A stretch of DNA of 64,000 nucleotides from Fonsecaea monophora (GCF_001642475.1 NW_019173965.1:62001-126000), one strand, 5' to 3'; shown: positions 10,543 through 22,414, counted from the first letter of the stretch. Translations and numbers: made by a program. The notes: a model not told the origin generated them from the letters alone.

Positions 10543-11846
10543 AATTTGTGAAGAAATTAAGAAATAAGAATCATGAATGTTCAAAATTTCGAAGGGGATC
10601 AAATAGTCAGGATCAAGGGCACTCGGCGACTAGGTGTCTTGAGCAGTTGCAGAGCGCAGGAATACAATAATAATTGGGGTCGACTAACATTTTATGAAGT
10701 CGAGTGTCCGGTCCTGTAGGTCACCCTTGAACAACGCTTCGAGTCCATGGATGCGTATCGTGTACTGGAGGTGGAATGCTTGCCGCCTGAAGCCTCGTGT
10801 GAGACGCCACACCACTACATACATCGAATATCACCCACCAATCAGCGGCCTGTGACGATTCGCGACTCCAAGGAGAAGCTCATCAATAGTCAATAATACA
10901 TTGGTCTCTGTCATTTCAGCAAAGTGTTGACGCGGTCATGATTTGCTACCAAAATTACTAACGGACTAAGGAGGTATGTGTAACATTCTCGTGTTTTCTC
11001 AGGGCATACCTCACAGCATCAATTGGAATACGATTTTCTCCGAAGACAAAGGACATAGTTGGCACGCGGCACTGGACAATGCCAATATGTAGTGTTTCTA
11101 GCAGCCGATCGATCCACAGAACAAAGGTATATGGTATCAAAGGATTGTGCGATACGTGGAAATGACAGATCCAGGCGTCAAGTGACGAGGCTGTCCGACA
11201 CGATTGAACTCAGCCTTGCGGTCGCTTTCTCTATCAAGACATCATCAACGCCATGTCGCCCAGAGCACGACTGTCGCCGTCTATATTTATAATTGGTTGT
11301 GTCTCAATTGTCCCCTCATAGCCTTGTCCTACCTCTACCTAGCACTCCATGTCACTCGGCGCCTTGTCACACGGGCTCACAGTAAGGCTGTCAATAGCGC
11401 CTTTCTGGCGAGAGAAACAGGCGTTACCACGGTTGAAAGAAGACCACAAGTGAAGAAAAGAGACTCAGTCTGTTGGACAAAGCAGGACGTTCAGCCTAAC
11501 ACTTGAGCACAAGACATCACATCTCTTCTTCACTTGTGCCATGAACCACGTGAACAAACAAACATTGCCTGCGGTTTCCTTCTCTCCTCCTCGTCCATCC
11601 TTTCCAACTTCAAGTACGCGACTGTCGAACTGCACCTGCTTCATTCTCCTGATTGCTCCATCACTTGTTCTTCTCTTTCTCCTGCGCACCTCGAGTCCTC
11701 TTCATCCTCTCCCTGCATCGACTTCACCGCATCCTCGCTTCGACATCGCTGTGCATACTTCCGCACCTGATCCAGTGTATCAGCATTGAAAACATCGTCC
11801 AGTCGCAGCCACACAATCAATATCTTAACGTCCCTGATCACTCAAT
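10543..11846. other. Intergenic, promoter and leader of the sugar transporter
   Basis: No second gene is supported. A TATATTTATA stretch lies at 11282..11291, and the 300 bp before the transporter start are CT-rich, typical of a fungal leader. An ATG at 11541 opens an 82-codon frame that ends at 11789, before the transporter ATG, so it could be an upstream ORF if transcription starts far enough upstream. Confidence 0.5.
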
Positions 11847-13746
11847 ATGCCTGGTGGTGGTGCTGTTCACCTTGCGGCCACGACCGATGTCGCCCGGATC
11901 GAAGCCCCGGTCACTTTCAGAGCTTACCTGATGTGCGCCTTTGCTGCCTTTGGAGGGATCTTCTTTGGGTATGACTCAGGGTACATCAATGGCGTGATGG
12001 CAATGAAGTACTTCATCCATGAGTTCACCGGCAAGCCGTATCCAGGGGCAGATGCTACGGCTGCAGAGAAAGCTGCTTTTGCCGTCCCTTCATCGCGCCA
12101 ATCCCTGATCGTGTCAATCTTGTCTTGTGGAACTTTCTTTGGCGCAAGTAAGTCGGCTGCAAATCGTTGCTCTCAAGCCATGCTGACTCCATCTTTCAGT
12201 CATTGCCGGTGACCTAGCCGACTTCATCGGCCGCCGAACCACCATCATTGCCGGTTGCTTCGTCTTCTGTCTCGGTGCCGCCCTCCAGACTGCTTCCACA
12301 GCTTATGGCCTTCTCATCGCCGGACGTCTCATAGCTGGCTTTGGCGTTGGTTTCGTGTCTGCCATAATCATACTGTACATGTCGGAAATCTCGCCCCGCA
12401 AGGTTCGGTAAGTCTCCCAAGGTCTAGCTGGGTGTCTTTCAAGTGGCCAGTACTGATGCCACGAATGTAGCGGTGCTCTTGTGTCTGGCTACCAGTTCTG
12501 CATCACCCTCGGGCTCTTGTTGGCATCGTGCGTTGTCTACGGCACGGAAGACTTCACCGACTCCAGCTCATACCGAATCCCAATCGCTCTTCAGATGCTC
12601 TGGGCTGTTATCTTAGCCGCAGGACTTTTCGTGCTGCCTGAATCTCCACGTTATTTTGTAAAACGCGGGAACCTCGACAAAGCAACCCATGCTCTTGCTA
12701 GGCTGCGAGGTCAGCCTCGTGACTCTGAGCTGATCCAGCAAGAACTGGCAGAGATCGTCGCAAACCACGAGTATGAGCTGCGGGTCGTTCCCCAGGAAAG
12801 TTACGTTGCGAGCTGGGCCAACTGCTTCAGAGGGAGTCTGTTCAGACCGAGCTCGAACCTGCGACGGACCATTTTGGGTACTTCTTTGCAGATGATGCAG
12901 CAGTGGACCGGAGTCAACTTCATCTTCTATTTGTAAGTCATTTGGAAACTTGCACATCTCTCGCATAGATCTTACCACAGGCTTTATTGAAATGTATGAT
13001 GCTAACAGGGAGGATAGCGGCACCACTTTCTTCACCCAGCTTGGTTCTATTCAGAATCCCTTCCTCATTTCACTCATCACCACCCTCGTGAACGTCTGTT
13101 CGACACCGCTGTCATTCTGGATCATCGAGCGATTCGGTCGGCGGTCCATCATGATCTGGGGTGCTCTCGGCATGGTCGTGTGTCAGTTCATCGTGGCAAT
13201 TGCTGGAACTATCGACGGCCGCAACCCACAGACAGTCAAGGCGGAGATTGCGTTCATTTGCATTTACATCTTCTTTTTCGCAACCACTTGGGGACCAGGT
13301 GCGTGGGTGGTGATCGGAGAAGTCTTTCGTCTCCCTATCCGATCGCGCGGAGTCGGGCTATCTACCGCCTCGAACTGGCTGTGGAACTGTGTAAGTGGAC
13401 ATGCTTTTCCGTTTGCGAGACTTCACTAACGCGATCCATTTGATAGATCATTGCCGTCATCACACCATACATGGTCGGAACCGACAAAGGCAATCTCGGG
13501 CCCAAGGTTTTCTTCATCTGGGGTTCCCTGTGCGCATGCTGCCTTGTGTATGCGTATTTCCTCATTCCTGAGACCAAAGGCCTTACGCTCGAACAAGTCG
13601 ACCGCATGCTGGAAGAGACGACTCCACGGACGTCATCGCGATGGACGCCAAAGACGACCTATGCGGCAGCAATGGGAGTTAATGAAGCTGGTGAACTCAA
13701 GTCAGAGGTTGTCGAAGGCATCCAGCATAAGAGTTCTGCTGTTTGA
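11847..13746 (+). CDS. MFS hexose (sugar) transporter
   Basis: Twelve-helix plasma-membrane sugar permease of the major facilitator superfamily, sugar-porter family; probably a hexose/high-affinity glucose carrier, though substrate is not proven. Exons 11847..12147, 12200..12407, 12471..12932, 13018..13390 and 13447..13746 give 547 residues. Signatures are GGIFFGYDSGYINGV in helix 1, LADFIGRR after helix 2, LPESPRYFVKRG before the central loop, QQWTGVNFIFYFG in helix 7, ERFGRRS, the GEVFRLPIRSRGVGLSTASNWLWN block and the PETKGLTLEQVD end motif. All junctions restore these motifs; the fourth joins FIFYF to GTTFF. Its neighbours upstream are two cell-surface proteins. The long CT-rich leader with an upstream ORF hints at post-transcriptional control. 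Confidence 0.93.
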
Positions 13747-14100
13747 GGGCCATTAAATCTGTGTGATTGAATGGGGTATTTCAAGCCTGCGGTCACTCAA
13801 GATCAAACAAGGACAGACAATCTGAGGGCGGATGGATAGATCGGCAAAACTCCGGTTACGCCTGTTGAGGCTGTAGCTGTAAGAGGTTCACGTCTACTAC
13901 CGAGGGATAGTCGGATAATGGTAGAAGTTCTATGTTCCATACCATATTTCCAGGTTGATGATTCTCTCTGAGTAAACAGGAAGAAAGAGGGGAGCAGACG
14001 ACACCTTGTGGCTTCTATATGGATCCCTTTCCTGGTTGGTCGGTCTATGTAAACACCCAACGAATTCCCCGTAAAGAGGTATGACAGGCGAACAAAACTG
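13747..14100. other. Intergenic, convergent 3' flanks
   Basis: 354 bp between the stops of the transporter and the HAD hydrolase. No gene or repeat seen. Confidence 0.5.
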
Positions 14101-15140
14101 CTATAATTTGGCCTTGTCCTGGGACCACGGCTCACCCACCAAGGTCAAGCCGGTGATCTTTTCTAGTTCCTGGACGGCCTCCTTTGTCTTGCCGAGGACG
14201 ACGCGGATGGTGCGCATGCCCAGGGCGCGGGCGGTCTTGAGGTTCTCGCCAATGTCGTCGAGGAAGACAATGTCGTGGAACTGGATATCGGAACCCCATT
14301 TCTCGCGCATCAGGGCCAGGGCGTACTCGTAGATGTCGCGGTTGGGCTTGCGCATGCCGACGTGGGCGCTCGAGACGAAGATCTCGAAGACGTCGCGCAC
14401 GTCGACGGGCGACGGGTTGTTGAACGGGTGGCCCTCGGGGTAGACGGTCGTGTTGGACAGCGCCGCCAACCGGTACCGCCCGTCGGCCTGCAGCTTGAGC
14501 AGCGCCGGGTACATCCACGGGTCCGGGTTGCGCGAGTAGGTCATCATGTTCCAGTACAGCGTCTTGGTGTCGAAGTTGGGCACGGGCGGCAGTTTCGACG
14601 GGTCCGTGATGGACAGCTTCTCGCGGTGGAACCGCGCCCACAGGTCCGCCCGCTCCAGGTCCGCCTTGAACAGCCGGAAGTAGTCCTCGTCGTTGGGGAT
14701 CTCGCCGCGCTCCAGCTTGTGCCACGCCCCGTCCGGCGTCAGCTCCCGGATCGAGTAGTTGATGTAGCCCTTTGGAATGCCGTTTTCGATCTCATACTCG
14801 AGGATGGCTTGGAAGGGCGATTGGACCTAAAGAGAGGGAAACCCAGTCAACAACTTGTTCATCTCGGGCGTATCCAGCCTTGGACATGCAGGGTTTTCTC
14901 TCTTTTTTCTCTCTCTCTCTCTCTTTCTCTCTTTCTCTCTTCTTCATCTTTCCTTCCCTCTTGCCCATTCTCTCCAGACGTGCCAGCAACACAAAAAGCG
15001 ACCAGATCTGACGACGGGCTCATAATTTCAAGGATTGATTCCCCCACGCAGATCCAAGTCGGAAAGTCCAAAGGGAGAACACTTACACAAACACCTCCAA
15101 TATCAAACATCAGCACCTTGGGCCGACTCTGCGAGGCCAT
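14101..15140 (-). CDS. HAD-superfamily hydrolase (ACAD10/epoxide-hydrolase N-domain-like)
   Basis: Haloacid-dehalogenase-fold phosphatase/hydrolase, substrate unknown. Exons on the minus strand, 15087..15140 and 14101..14826, give 259 residues. HAD motif I is VLMFDIGGVC (nucleophile Asp13, with DxG rather than the usual DxD, as in the epoxide-hydrolase N-domain group). Motif II is LAALSNTT, motif III is the Lys in GMRKPNRDIYEYAL, and motif IV is VFLDDIGENLKTARALGMRTIRV. A helical cap lies between motifs I and II (ENGIPKGYINYSI...FRLFKADLERADLW). The junction C-VQSPFQAILEYE is right for the family. The intron, 260 nt, is the longest in the window and carries a purine/pyrimidine microsatellite. 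Divergent from FTA4. Confidence 0.87.
14902..14946. repeat. (CT)n/(CTTT)n microsatellite inside an intron
   Basis: Pyrimidine-only run CTCTCT... interrupted by TTT, lying in the HAD hydrolase intron; on the transcribed strand it reads as GA-rich, so it is not a polypyrimidine tract. Confidence 0.85.
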
Positions 15141-15726
15141 GATGGGTGACAGGCTCGGGAAAAAAGGTCTATTCGCAAAGTAGAGAGAGGCTGAGGGTCG
15201 CGAACAAAAGGCAATTGATTATGAGAGGACCATCAAACTCCTAATAAGGCCATCTATGTTTATGTCTGAATGTATGTCATGTATATTGTATTGTCTGTGG
15301 ATACAAAAATTCTCTACCGAGACAAGAACAGAGCCGGTGGAACTCGTTCAAATATTAATTGATGTACGAGGTCAAAGGTAATTAAATGAATAGTCTTTGG
15401 CCGTTGGGGAGAGATGACCGAGCCGCCGCTTCGAGGGTTGAGCCGAGGTCTTTGACGGTTTGAGCCTTACCGGGGAATGAACTTGTTGGTGACTTCGCTC
15501 GTGGTGCTTGTGGTCCGCGGTAGACGGAATTTCTCAATGGCTACGGTACGGAGTACGTACTAGTAGTGCAGCACCCATCCCAAGACGCGCCTAGTATTAC
15601 CTCGTACAAGTCGTCTAGACCGCGTCGCGGCTTTAGCGAGAGGAAGAACCAACAAACACCACACCTCTACCTCCTACAACAACGACATCGTGCTCCTCCC
15701 GACGACTGAGACGGAAAGAAGAAAAT
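15141..15726. other. Intergenic, divergent HAD hydrolase / FTA4
   Basis: 586-bp bidirectional promoter region with no gene. It holds one copy of the recurrent TACGGAGTAC motif at 15547..15556. Confidence 0.5.
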
Positions 15727-16715
15727 ATGGCCGAACCAACAATCACGGCGATCAAAGCAGCCTTCCTCCGCGTCGAGATCCGCCAGCTTGAAACGCCGTT
15801 GGAGCCGTCGACTCATTGGCGCGCTCATGGGCCTAAGCCCGGGCCTGAGTCCAGAGAGGGCCGCCCTCTGCTCAGCGACAAAGCGGTCCAGGACCTCGTT
15901 GCGAAAGGTACGGGAAGCTTTCTTTCCCCGTCATTCCTTTTTCTATTCTGCGTGGCGGGAATATACCATGGGCTATCGGCCTAAAGAGCGAACCGGAGAG
16001 GGAGAGCTCAGAGAGGTGGAGAGAGACAGAAACAGAAAATTGATGACTTTGACTTTACGAATTGAACGCACAAACTTATACGCCCGTCTACACAGTCAAC
16101 GACAAGATCAAACAGCACAACCGCCTCGTCTTCTCCACGCAGTCGCAGCGCCACGTCGCCGAGCAGATCGAGTCGCTGCTGTGGGCGCGCACCAGCGCCG
16201 CCGCGGAGCACGTCGAGCTCGACACGCTCGCCATCCGCAAAGACGCCGACCTGGAGGACTCGGCCGTGATCGCTGCGCTGCCGCACGATTACGCCGACCT
16301 GCATATCCACCCGGACCACGACGCCGCGAGAAATGAAGAGGGAGGGGACGGCAGAGAAGGAAAAAAGGATGCGGAAGAACGATACACCCGTCTACGTGGA
16401 GAGCTCGTCACCCTCAGCCGGCAGAGGGACGCGTTAAAGGCCCGGCTTGCCAGGTACCAACACCTCCAGGAAATGACCGAGCCGCTGCGCGATCCGCAGG
16501 AGAATGTCCAGCCAAATCTCGTCACGAAGCATGGCAAGCTGGCCAAGGAACTGGACCGCACCAGAGTCATCCTGTTGAGGATCGCGGCGCAGTTACGTGG
16601 AGAGGAGCAGCCGAAGCAGCGGACGAAGCGGCGTCGTCGCGAGGTGGTGCCACGACCGCCGCCGCAGACGGATCAAGAGAAATTAGGACAGGTCTTGGGG
16701 TGGGCTCGGACATGA
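15727..16715 (+). CDS. FTA4: Kinetochore Sim4/CTF19-complex subunit Fta4 (CENP-U-like)
   Basis: Inner-kinetochore component of the constitutive centromere network. Exons 15727..15907 and 16096..16715 give 266 residues with a 188-nt intron. The N-terminal region matches the family pattern I recall: a helix TITAIKAAFLRVEIRQLETPLEPS, then HWRAHG, then VNDKIKQHNRLVFSTQSQRHVAEQIESLLW across the junction. The second half is a coiled coil with heptad-like leucines (RYTRLRGELVTLSRQRDALKARL). The C-terminus is arginine/lysine rich (TKRRRREVV) and may be a nuclear localisation signal. Splicing from AKG to VNDK is in frame. The assignment is by remembered family features rather than a search. Tail-to-tail with SEC62 at 160 bp. 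Confidence 0.72.
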
Positions 16716-16875
16716 TTGAAAAAAAGGTGCTCATGTTTGTTGAAAGGCCCTTGTTTTTTTAAAATCCGACAGCAGCCCAATGTTGGTGGTACATCATCCA
16801 TCTGCACTCTGCGTCAACCTGCGCTCGTATACCCAGGACGCCATTACATGTAAAGACAACTCCCCAAACCAGAAA

Positions 16876-18160
16876 TCATTCATCGTCAGCCTCCTCCACC
16901 GTGGGAGCAACATGTCGCTTAGCTGTCGTGGGCGTGGCAGCAGGCTCAACCGCAGAGGTCACGGCTGCACCGTTCGAGGGCACGGGTGTCTGCGCTACGG
17001 GAGTCACACCTTTCTCACCCCCGGCAGCAGCGGTCGCAGCGGCAAGCTTCTTCTGGGCCTTCCTAGCCTTCCTCTCCTTTTTCTTCCGCTTGATATCCTC
17101 CTTGGTTTCATGCCAGCCCCAAAACGGTCGGAAACTGTCGAAGAAGCCGACGTCCTCAAATAGGTTGGGATACAACCACAGCCCAGGCGGTACGAGGAAG
17201 AATGTGATAACGAAGAGAATCAGGCGGAAGATAGCCATGGCAAAGAACAGGCCAATCAACCCCATCATGCCCACCGAGAGGTACCACACGCCTTGTCTCA
17301 GAACGAGCGGCCACAACGGGAAGAGGACTGCTGCGAACACCAGAACAAGGACCAATGCCGCCCACAGTTTAGTCTTCCACTGTGACCCCTCATACAACCA
17401 GACGTAGTACATCATAGGATCAAAGTCCTGTTGTTGCTCGATCTTGACTTCCCACAATCCCTTGACTCTTTTCTCTTTCTTGGGTTTGGCGTGGTTATGT
17501 CCCTCATGTGGATCCTTCTTGGAAACTCGAAGAGCGAGCATCGACAGGGGAAGAAGTTGCAAGGCTGTCCGCGCCTCAACGTCGTTCTCGACTTTCGGTA
17601 ATAAGGGGTTTTTCTTCTGAGCCTTTTTGTAGGCGTCAGAGTGCAGGGCACGGTACGCTCGTTTCACTGTCCAGTGTGGTGGTTAGCAGAGAACAAAGGT
17701 ACAGAGGTGACTCTTTGACCATACATTTGAACATATCCTTCCTCCCGCCGTCAAAGATGCATGTGCGAGTTTTCAGATCCTGGGCACGTAGAAACTTGGC
17801 CAGGGCCAATGCTTCTGGTTTGGGTTCCACCTTCGCATTCAAGGGGATATGTTGAGTCTGCTGTCCCGGCGGTGGTCCTCGTGGTTGTCCTTGTGGTTGT
17901 CCACCCTGTTGCTGTTGTTGCTGCTGAGCCGCCTGCTGCTGGCGTATGAATTGTTGTCTTGCTTCTTCCTGCTTCATCTGGATGAATTGTTGAGGGGTCA
18001 TTCCCGCCTTAGCGGCTTCGGCCTCGATCTGTTGTCGCTGAAAGGCTTGAAACTGAGGGATGGTCATTCCACGCTTCTGCGCTTCCATGGCGATCAATTG
18101 TTGGATTTGTTGCGGGCTGAAGGGTTGGGCGCCCGGCGGAGGGCCGCCTGGGGACGCCAT
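16876..18160 (-). CDS. SEC62: ER translocation protein Sec62
   Basis: Subunit of the Sec62/63 complex that drives post-translational import of proteins through the Sec61 channel. Exons on the minus strand, 17725..18160 and 16876..17666, give 408 residues with a 58-nt intron. The N-terminal 90 residues are Gln/Pro-rich and include a poly-Q run (IRQQQAAQQQQQQQGG). The conserved cytosolic domain starts near residue 110 (KVEPKPEALALAKFLR...KTRTCIFDGGRKDMFK) and continues over the junction to LKRAYRAL. Two membrane helices lie at about 247-267 and 273-303, followed by LWLYPNLFEDVGFFDSFRPFWGW, typical for Sec62. The tail is Lys/Ala-rich then acidic (EEADDE). The ATG at 18160 is the first in frame that fits. 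Divergent from MTC6. Confidence 0.93.
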
Positions 18161-18731
18161 GGTTGCAGAGTTGTAGGAGAGGCCTGCGGAAAAGAGGGGA
18201 GGTGAGAGATCGAGCAAAGATTTCCTTGGATGTGTTGAGTCTACCAAACTAAAGGTATAATAACGTAGACTTAAGAGAGAGAATATCGTCAGTACGCCGA
18301 TTATAGGGCGAGATGGCTCCTGGATAGAAGACACGGTTTGCGATCAGAATAATGGAGGCGCCAAAAATTGGGGGGGGGCACAAGCCGCGCGAAGCCATTG
18401 GTCATGCGCCACATCATTCAGCCTCGTCGCCAAGACCGTGGCTGTGCAAGATCCCAGAATATCGTATGGCGGAACTCGTTTACAACTCGACCATCATTCA
18501 CCGGCACAAGTGGTACTCAACATTGTGAGCTTACAAAGAAGTTTGTTAATATAGTCCAACCCAGACGTTGACACACGACGGAAACCCATTCAGCGTGAAA
18601 GCGAGGGCACTCGAAGCTTGGTCATTCTTCCCGTCCCAACTTGTCACCGACCCGTCTCTGCTCCCTCTCCCAATCTTGGGATCAGTGACCGACCAACTCT
18701 CCCTCAACATGTCAAGATACCCGTCCGACAG
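18161..18731. other. Intergenic, divergent SEC62 / MTC6
   Basis: 571 bp containing both promoters. No independent gene. The MTC6 N-terminus may have an additional 5' exon here that I could not place, because the frame above 18732 opens only with TTG. Confidence 0.45.
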
Positions 18732-20727
18732 ATGACGTCCCTCGGATACCAGCCCGGCCCTGCGGCGGAACCGGATGACCATTGGGGAACCGTGTTCCTG
18801 GTAGGTTGCCTCCCTTCACCTCCAGACTGCTCGTGTCAACTAATTGAACAAGTCCATGCGAGATGCTTCCGGACAGGTTCCTATCAACTACATAACCAAT
18901 CCCGGGATCTACGTCACAAAGGCCTGCTTTTCTGATGGGGTCTACGATGACCTCCCGACTCAAACATGCATATCAGATCTATTTGCAAGCCAATACCGCC
19001 GGCTGATCATCGATCTCTACTGGGATAACATCAACCGTCAATTCAGTCTGTGCCCAGTTGAGCTTCCTCCTTTGGTGGGCAATGCGACGGCTGGTTACAG
19101 TGTGGATTCATCGGCACTGTATTCTATCACGGCATCCACTTCTTTCGAAACCCCCGTCTCGTCCACCACGGTAGCGTCAAATGCATCGGTGTCCCTTGTT
19201 CCTAGCCTCGAAATTCGACAGGCTTCGTCGTCTTTGCCGGACAACTCCACCTCGCCGCTCACCGCTACCTCTCCCTCGATAACTAGTAGTATTACGACCA
19301 CGACGACGGGCGACGTAGCCATCCCAACGGCGACTGGTGTCACAGGTGGAACTTTACTCAAACTGGGACCTTACATGTGTAGTCTGGACTTGAACATCGG
19401 TTCCGTCATTTCTTTGTACAATGATTACTTTGACCACACCTCAGACACTATCTCTGCACGACTACATTTTCTCGATATCAATCTACACGCCGCAGCGCCA
19501 TTCACCGACCCTTCCTCGCCCGCGCACACCCCGATGCCGGGTCGACTACCTCATTCCGATGAGCTGATAGGCGCTCAATTTCAGGCCGCACTCGGTAGGG
19601 ATATATACAAACCGCAAGACTTGCAAGAAGATCGAAGAAATCTGAACAAGTCGTGGTTCCGGGATAATTACCGAGTCACAACAGACGCAAATTACTTTCG
19701 TACAGAGCAAACAGGACAGGATGGCGTCCTTTCCACACCAGATGGCTGGCCGGGAGAAGATTGGATTCTCCTTACCGACAGCCGGAGGCTTCTGCTGAGT
19801 TGGGACCAGATCGATTCGCAGATGGCAGCGTACGACTTTCTGACCGAGTCGAGCAGCATCTTCAACGCGACTGAGCTTTTTTCAACTCCGTCTGTCGAAT
19901 GGAGTGACACGGGCGTGGTGACTTCAGGCTGCTATTATCGTCCAGGCGATACGACAAATGCATCCTGGGCGATTGCGACCATCCAGGACACCAGTCCCAA
20001 TGCGCTCTCTCTCCTTGCCGGAAACTTGTCCGCATGTGGCTACTCACCGGTAATCAACATGACTTTGGACGGCGTGTCTGTACAGAATAATTTGGCCCCG
20101 TACCGGGATTTTGCCCAGTCGACAGTGTTTGGTTGGGCTCCGGGTCAGCCACTTAACACGTCCTCGGTTAAGAACAATGGAAAGAGTGACGACCAGCTTC
20201 GGTGTGCAGTTATTGATTCAACGAGCCAATTCCAAGGACGTTGGCGGCTAGAGTCATGCCAAAAGTCACGGCGAGCCGCATGTCGCATTGCAGGCGTGCC
20301 ATATGCATGGCGCCTTTCTACCTTCGATGTCCCTTATAGTGCGGCGCCAGATGCATGTCCGGAGCATACCTCATTCGACCTCCCTAGAACGGGGCTGGAA
20401 AACACGTACTTGTATCGGCAGATATTAAATGATACAAATCCCCCAGATGACGATTCAGACAAGATCTTGTCGGGTGTCTGGATTGATTTTAACTCGCTGG
20501 ACGAGGAAGACTGCTGGGTATTGGGCGGTCCCAATGCAACATGTCCTTACTTGGACTTTCAGGAGGAAGATCAACAAAGACAGATTCTCATTCCGACAAT
20601 AGCGGCATTGATCATCCTGATACTGACCGTTTTGACAATTCTGGTCAAATGTAACCAGAACCGAAGGAATAGCAGGACACGAAGAAGAGGCGATAATGGA
20701 TGGGAGTATGAGGGTATTCCGTCTTGA
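18732..20727 (+). CDS. MTC6: Maintenance of telomere capping protein 6 (Mtc6)-like membrane glycoprotein
   Basis: Fungal membrane glycoprotein named after yeast Mtc6, which was linked genetically to telomere capping; biochemical role unknown. Exons 18732..18800 and 18853..20727 give 647 residues with a 52-nt intron. The junction yields WGTVFL-SMRDASGQVPINYITNPGIYV, matching the family N-terminus. A (phosphodiesterase-like) region with RRLIIDLYWDN follows, then a Ser/Thr-rich linker and a C-type-lectin-like part (QGRWRLESCQKSRRAACRI). One transmembrane helix sits near residues 605-627 (IPTIAALIILILTVLTILV) ahead of a basic tail (NRRNSRTRRRGD). Many N-glycosylation sequons are visible. No clear signal peptide is present with this start, so a 5' exon could be missing. 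Confidence 0.82.
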
Positions 20728-21505
20728 TTGCTGCGAGGATATGGTTCATTTAGCTGCTATGCTAATGTCGGCATTGTCCTGTGCTCTCCTTACCTTCCCA
20801 CAAATGTTGCCATTAGCTCGGGGCGGACCCCCACAAACTGGGTCGGTCCAACTCTCCTCCGATGTGGCGTCCTTCGGCGACTTTCCTCACGCAACAACAT
20901 GGCAATGACTCAGCTGCGCAAGGCCCATTGTGCCCTGGATCCCCACCGGGGGTAGCCTTGTCAAACATGATCCTTCCTGACAAACCGGCAACATGGGAGA
21001 ATGCATATTGATATCTGCTGGATTTCAAACCAAAAGCCAGATCAAGCACGCGACTGCGCAATGTGCAATTCCGAAACATACGAGCATAGACATTTGTACG
21101 CGCCACCCATGCCCACAGCGGAATTGAGCCATGCAAACAAATGCCGGGTTACGGCATTGCAATTCTCCATAACACCGACACTGGCAGATCTATAATCTAG
21201 TCTTGGGGATAATTGAGGCTGGGACTACATAAAAGGGACTTGACTCTGCAAGAGAAGGACACTTCCTCTGTCGTCCTCGATCACACCATCTACCGAGCCA
21301 ACTTCGACATCCGCAGCCAGACACAGACGTACGAATCAACTCCACATCCCCTCTGAATCTTCCAGACTGGGCCCCACATCGACATTGGGATAGACTTGCA
21401 TAGAAATAGTCTTGCTCCTTGCTCTACCTGTCCTCGTACTTCCACAGACAACCACTGCAACTCATTTGAGGAATAAATAACTGCAACCTCTCTACAACAC
21501 ACATC
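20728..21505. other. Intergenic, promoter of the NmrA-like gene
   Basis: 778 bp with no gene. It includes a TATA-like site at 21226 and a CT-rich leader leading to the ATG at 21506. Confidence 0.5.
21226..21237 (+). promoter_or_regulatory. Candidate TATA box
   Basis: TACATAAAAGGG lies 269 bp upstream of the NmrA-like ATG and is followed by a pyrimidine-rich leader. Such a leader length is plausible, but the site is judged by eye only. Confidence 0.35.
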
Positions 21506-22414
21506 ATGGCACCAGTAAAAGTGGCCGTCGCGGGAGCCACGGGCAACGTTGGACTGCCAGTCATTCAGGCACTTCTTGACGCCAACTATTCTGTTACTGC
21601 ATTGACGCGCAAGGGAAGCAATAGCGCCTCCAAACTGCCTCAGTCTTCCAACCTCACAGTCAAAGAAGTCGACTATACGTCGGTGTCGGACCTCAAAGCA
21701 GCTCTAGAGGGTATCAAAGTGGTGGTGTCCACCCTCGCAACCACCAGTATTGGCGAGCAATATCCTTTGATCGACGCTTCCATCGCCGCTGGGGTGGAAA
21801 GAATCCTCCCGTCCGAGTTTGGCAGTGATTTGGATAACCCCAAGACTGCTGCTCTCCCAGTGTTCAAGTACAAAGTTGAAGTGCAGAACTACCTCAAGGC
21901 CAAAGTCAAGGAGAACCCAAACTTCAGCTACACGCTCCTATACACGGGTCCCTTTTTCGACTGGGGCCTCGAGCACGGCTTCTTCTTGAATCCGGCCAAA
22001 CACTCGGGCGTTTTGTACAATGGCGGCGACGCAAAGTTCTCGACCACGACGCTCAAAACCATTGGCCGGGCCGTAGTTGGGGTCATTGAGCACCTTGCCG
22101 AGACGGCCAACCGCGCAGTCTATGTGCACGACACGGTCACCACGCAGAACAAGCTGATCGCCTACGCCAAGGAAAAGGACGGCAAGGAGTGGGACACGTC
22201 GGTCAAGTCGACCAAGGATGTCTACCAGGAGAGTTTGGACGAGTTGACCAAGGGTGGAGACATTGGCAAGGCCATGGTCGGGTTCATTCTGAGTGGTATT
22301 TTCGGTGGTGACGAGACGGGCGCGAGCTACGAGGGCCGCACGGACAATGCATTGCTGGGCATCAAGGAGTTGAGCGAGCAGGAAGTCAAGGAAGTCGTCC
22401 AGCGCTTTGTGTAA
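21506..22414 (+). CDS. NmrA-like / isoflavone-reductase-like NAD(P)-binding protein
   Basis: Rossmann-fold protein of the atypical short-chain dehydrogenase (PCBER/IFR/NmrA) family; may be a reductase or a redox-sensing regulator, substrate unknown. Single exon, 302 residues. The dinucleotide motif GATGNVG is at residues 10-16, followed by a TRKGS segment that suggests NADPH preference. ILPSEFGSDLDN and FKYKVEVQNYLK match the family's catalytic-lysine region, and YTGPFFDW follows. The C-terminal part (DELTKGGDIGKAMVGFILSGIFGG) is typical of the fungal group. The ATG context ACATCATGG is good. Tail-to-tail with an orphan gene. Confidence 0.92.
   Translation: MAPVKVAVAGATGNVGLPVIQALLDANYSVTALTRKGSNSASKLPQSSNLTVKEVDYTSVSDLKAALEGIKVVVSTLATTSIGEQYPLIDASIAAGVERILPSEFGSDLDNPKTAALPVFKYKVEVQNYLKAKVKENPNFSYTLLYTGPFFDWGLEHGFFLNPAKHSGVLYNGGDAKFSTTTLKTIGRAVVGVIEHLAETANRAVYVHDTVTTQNKLIAYAKEKDGKEWDTSVKSTKDVYQESLDELTKGGDIGKAMVGFILSGIFGGDETGASYEGRTDNALLGIKELSEQEVKEVVQRFV

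Noticed and set aside
14132..14725. 197-codon frame and a long plus-strand frame over the HAD gene
   Set aside because: Alternative frames of the GC-rich HAD coding sequence; motif-containing frame is clear.
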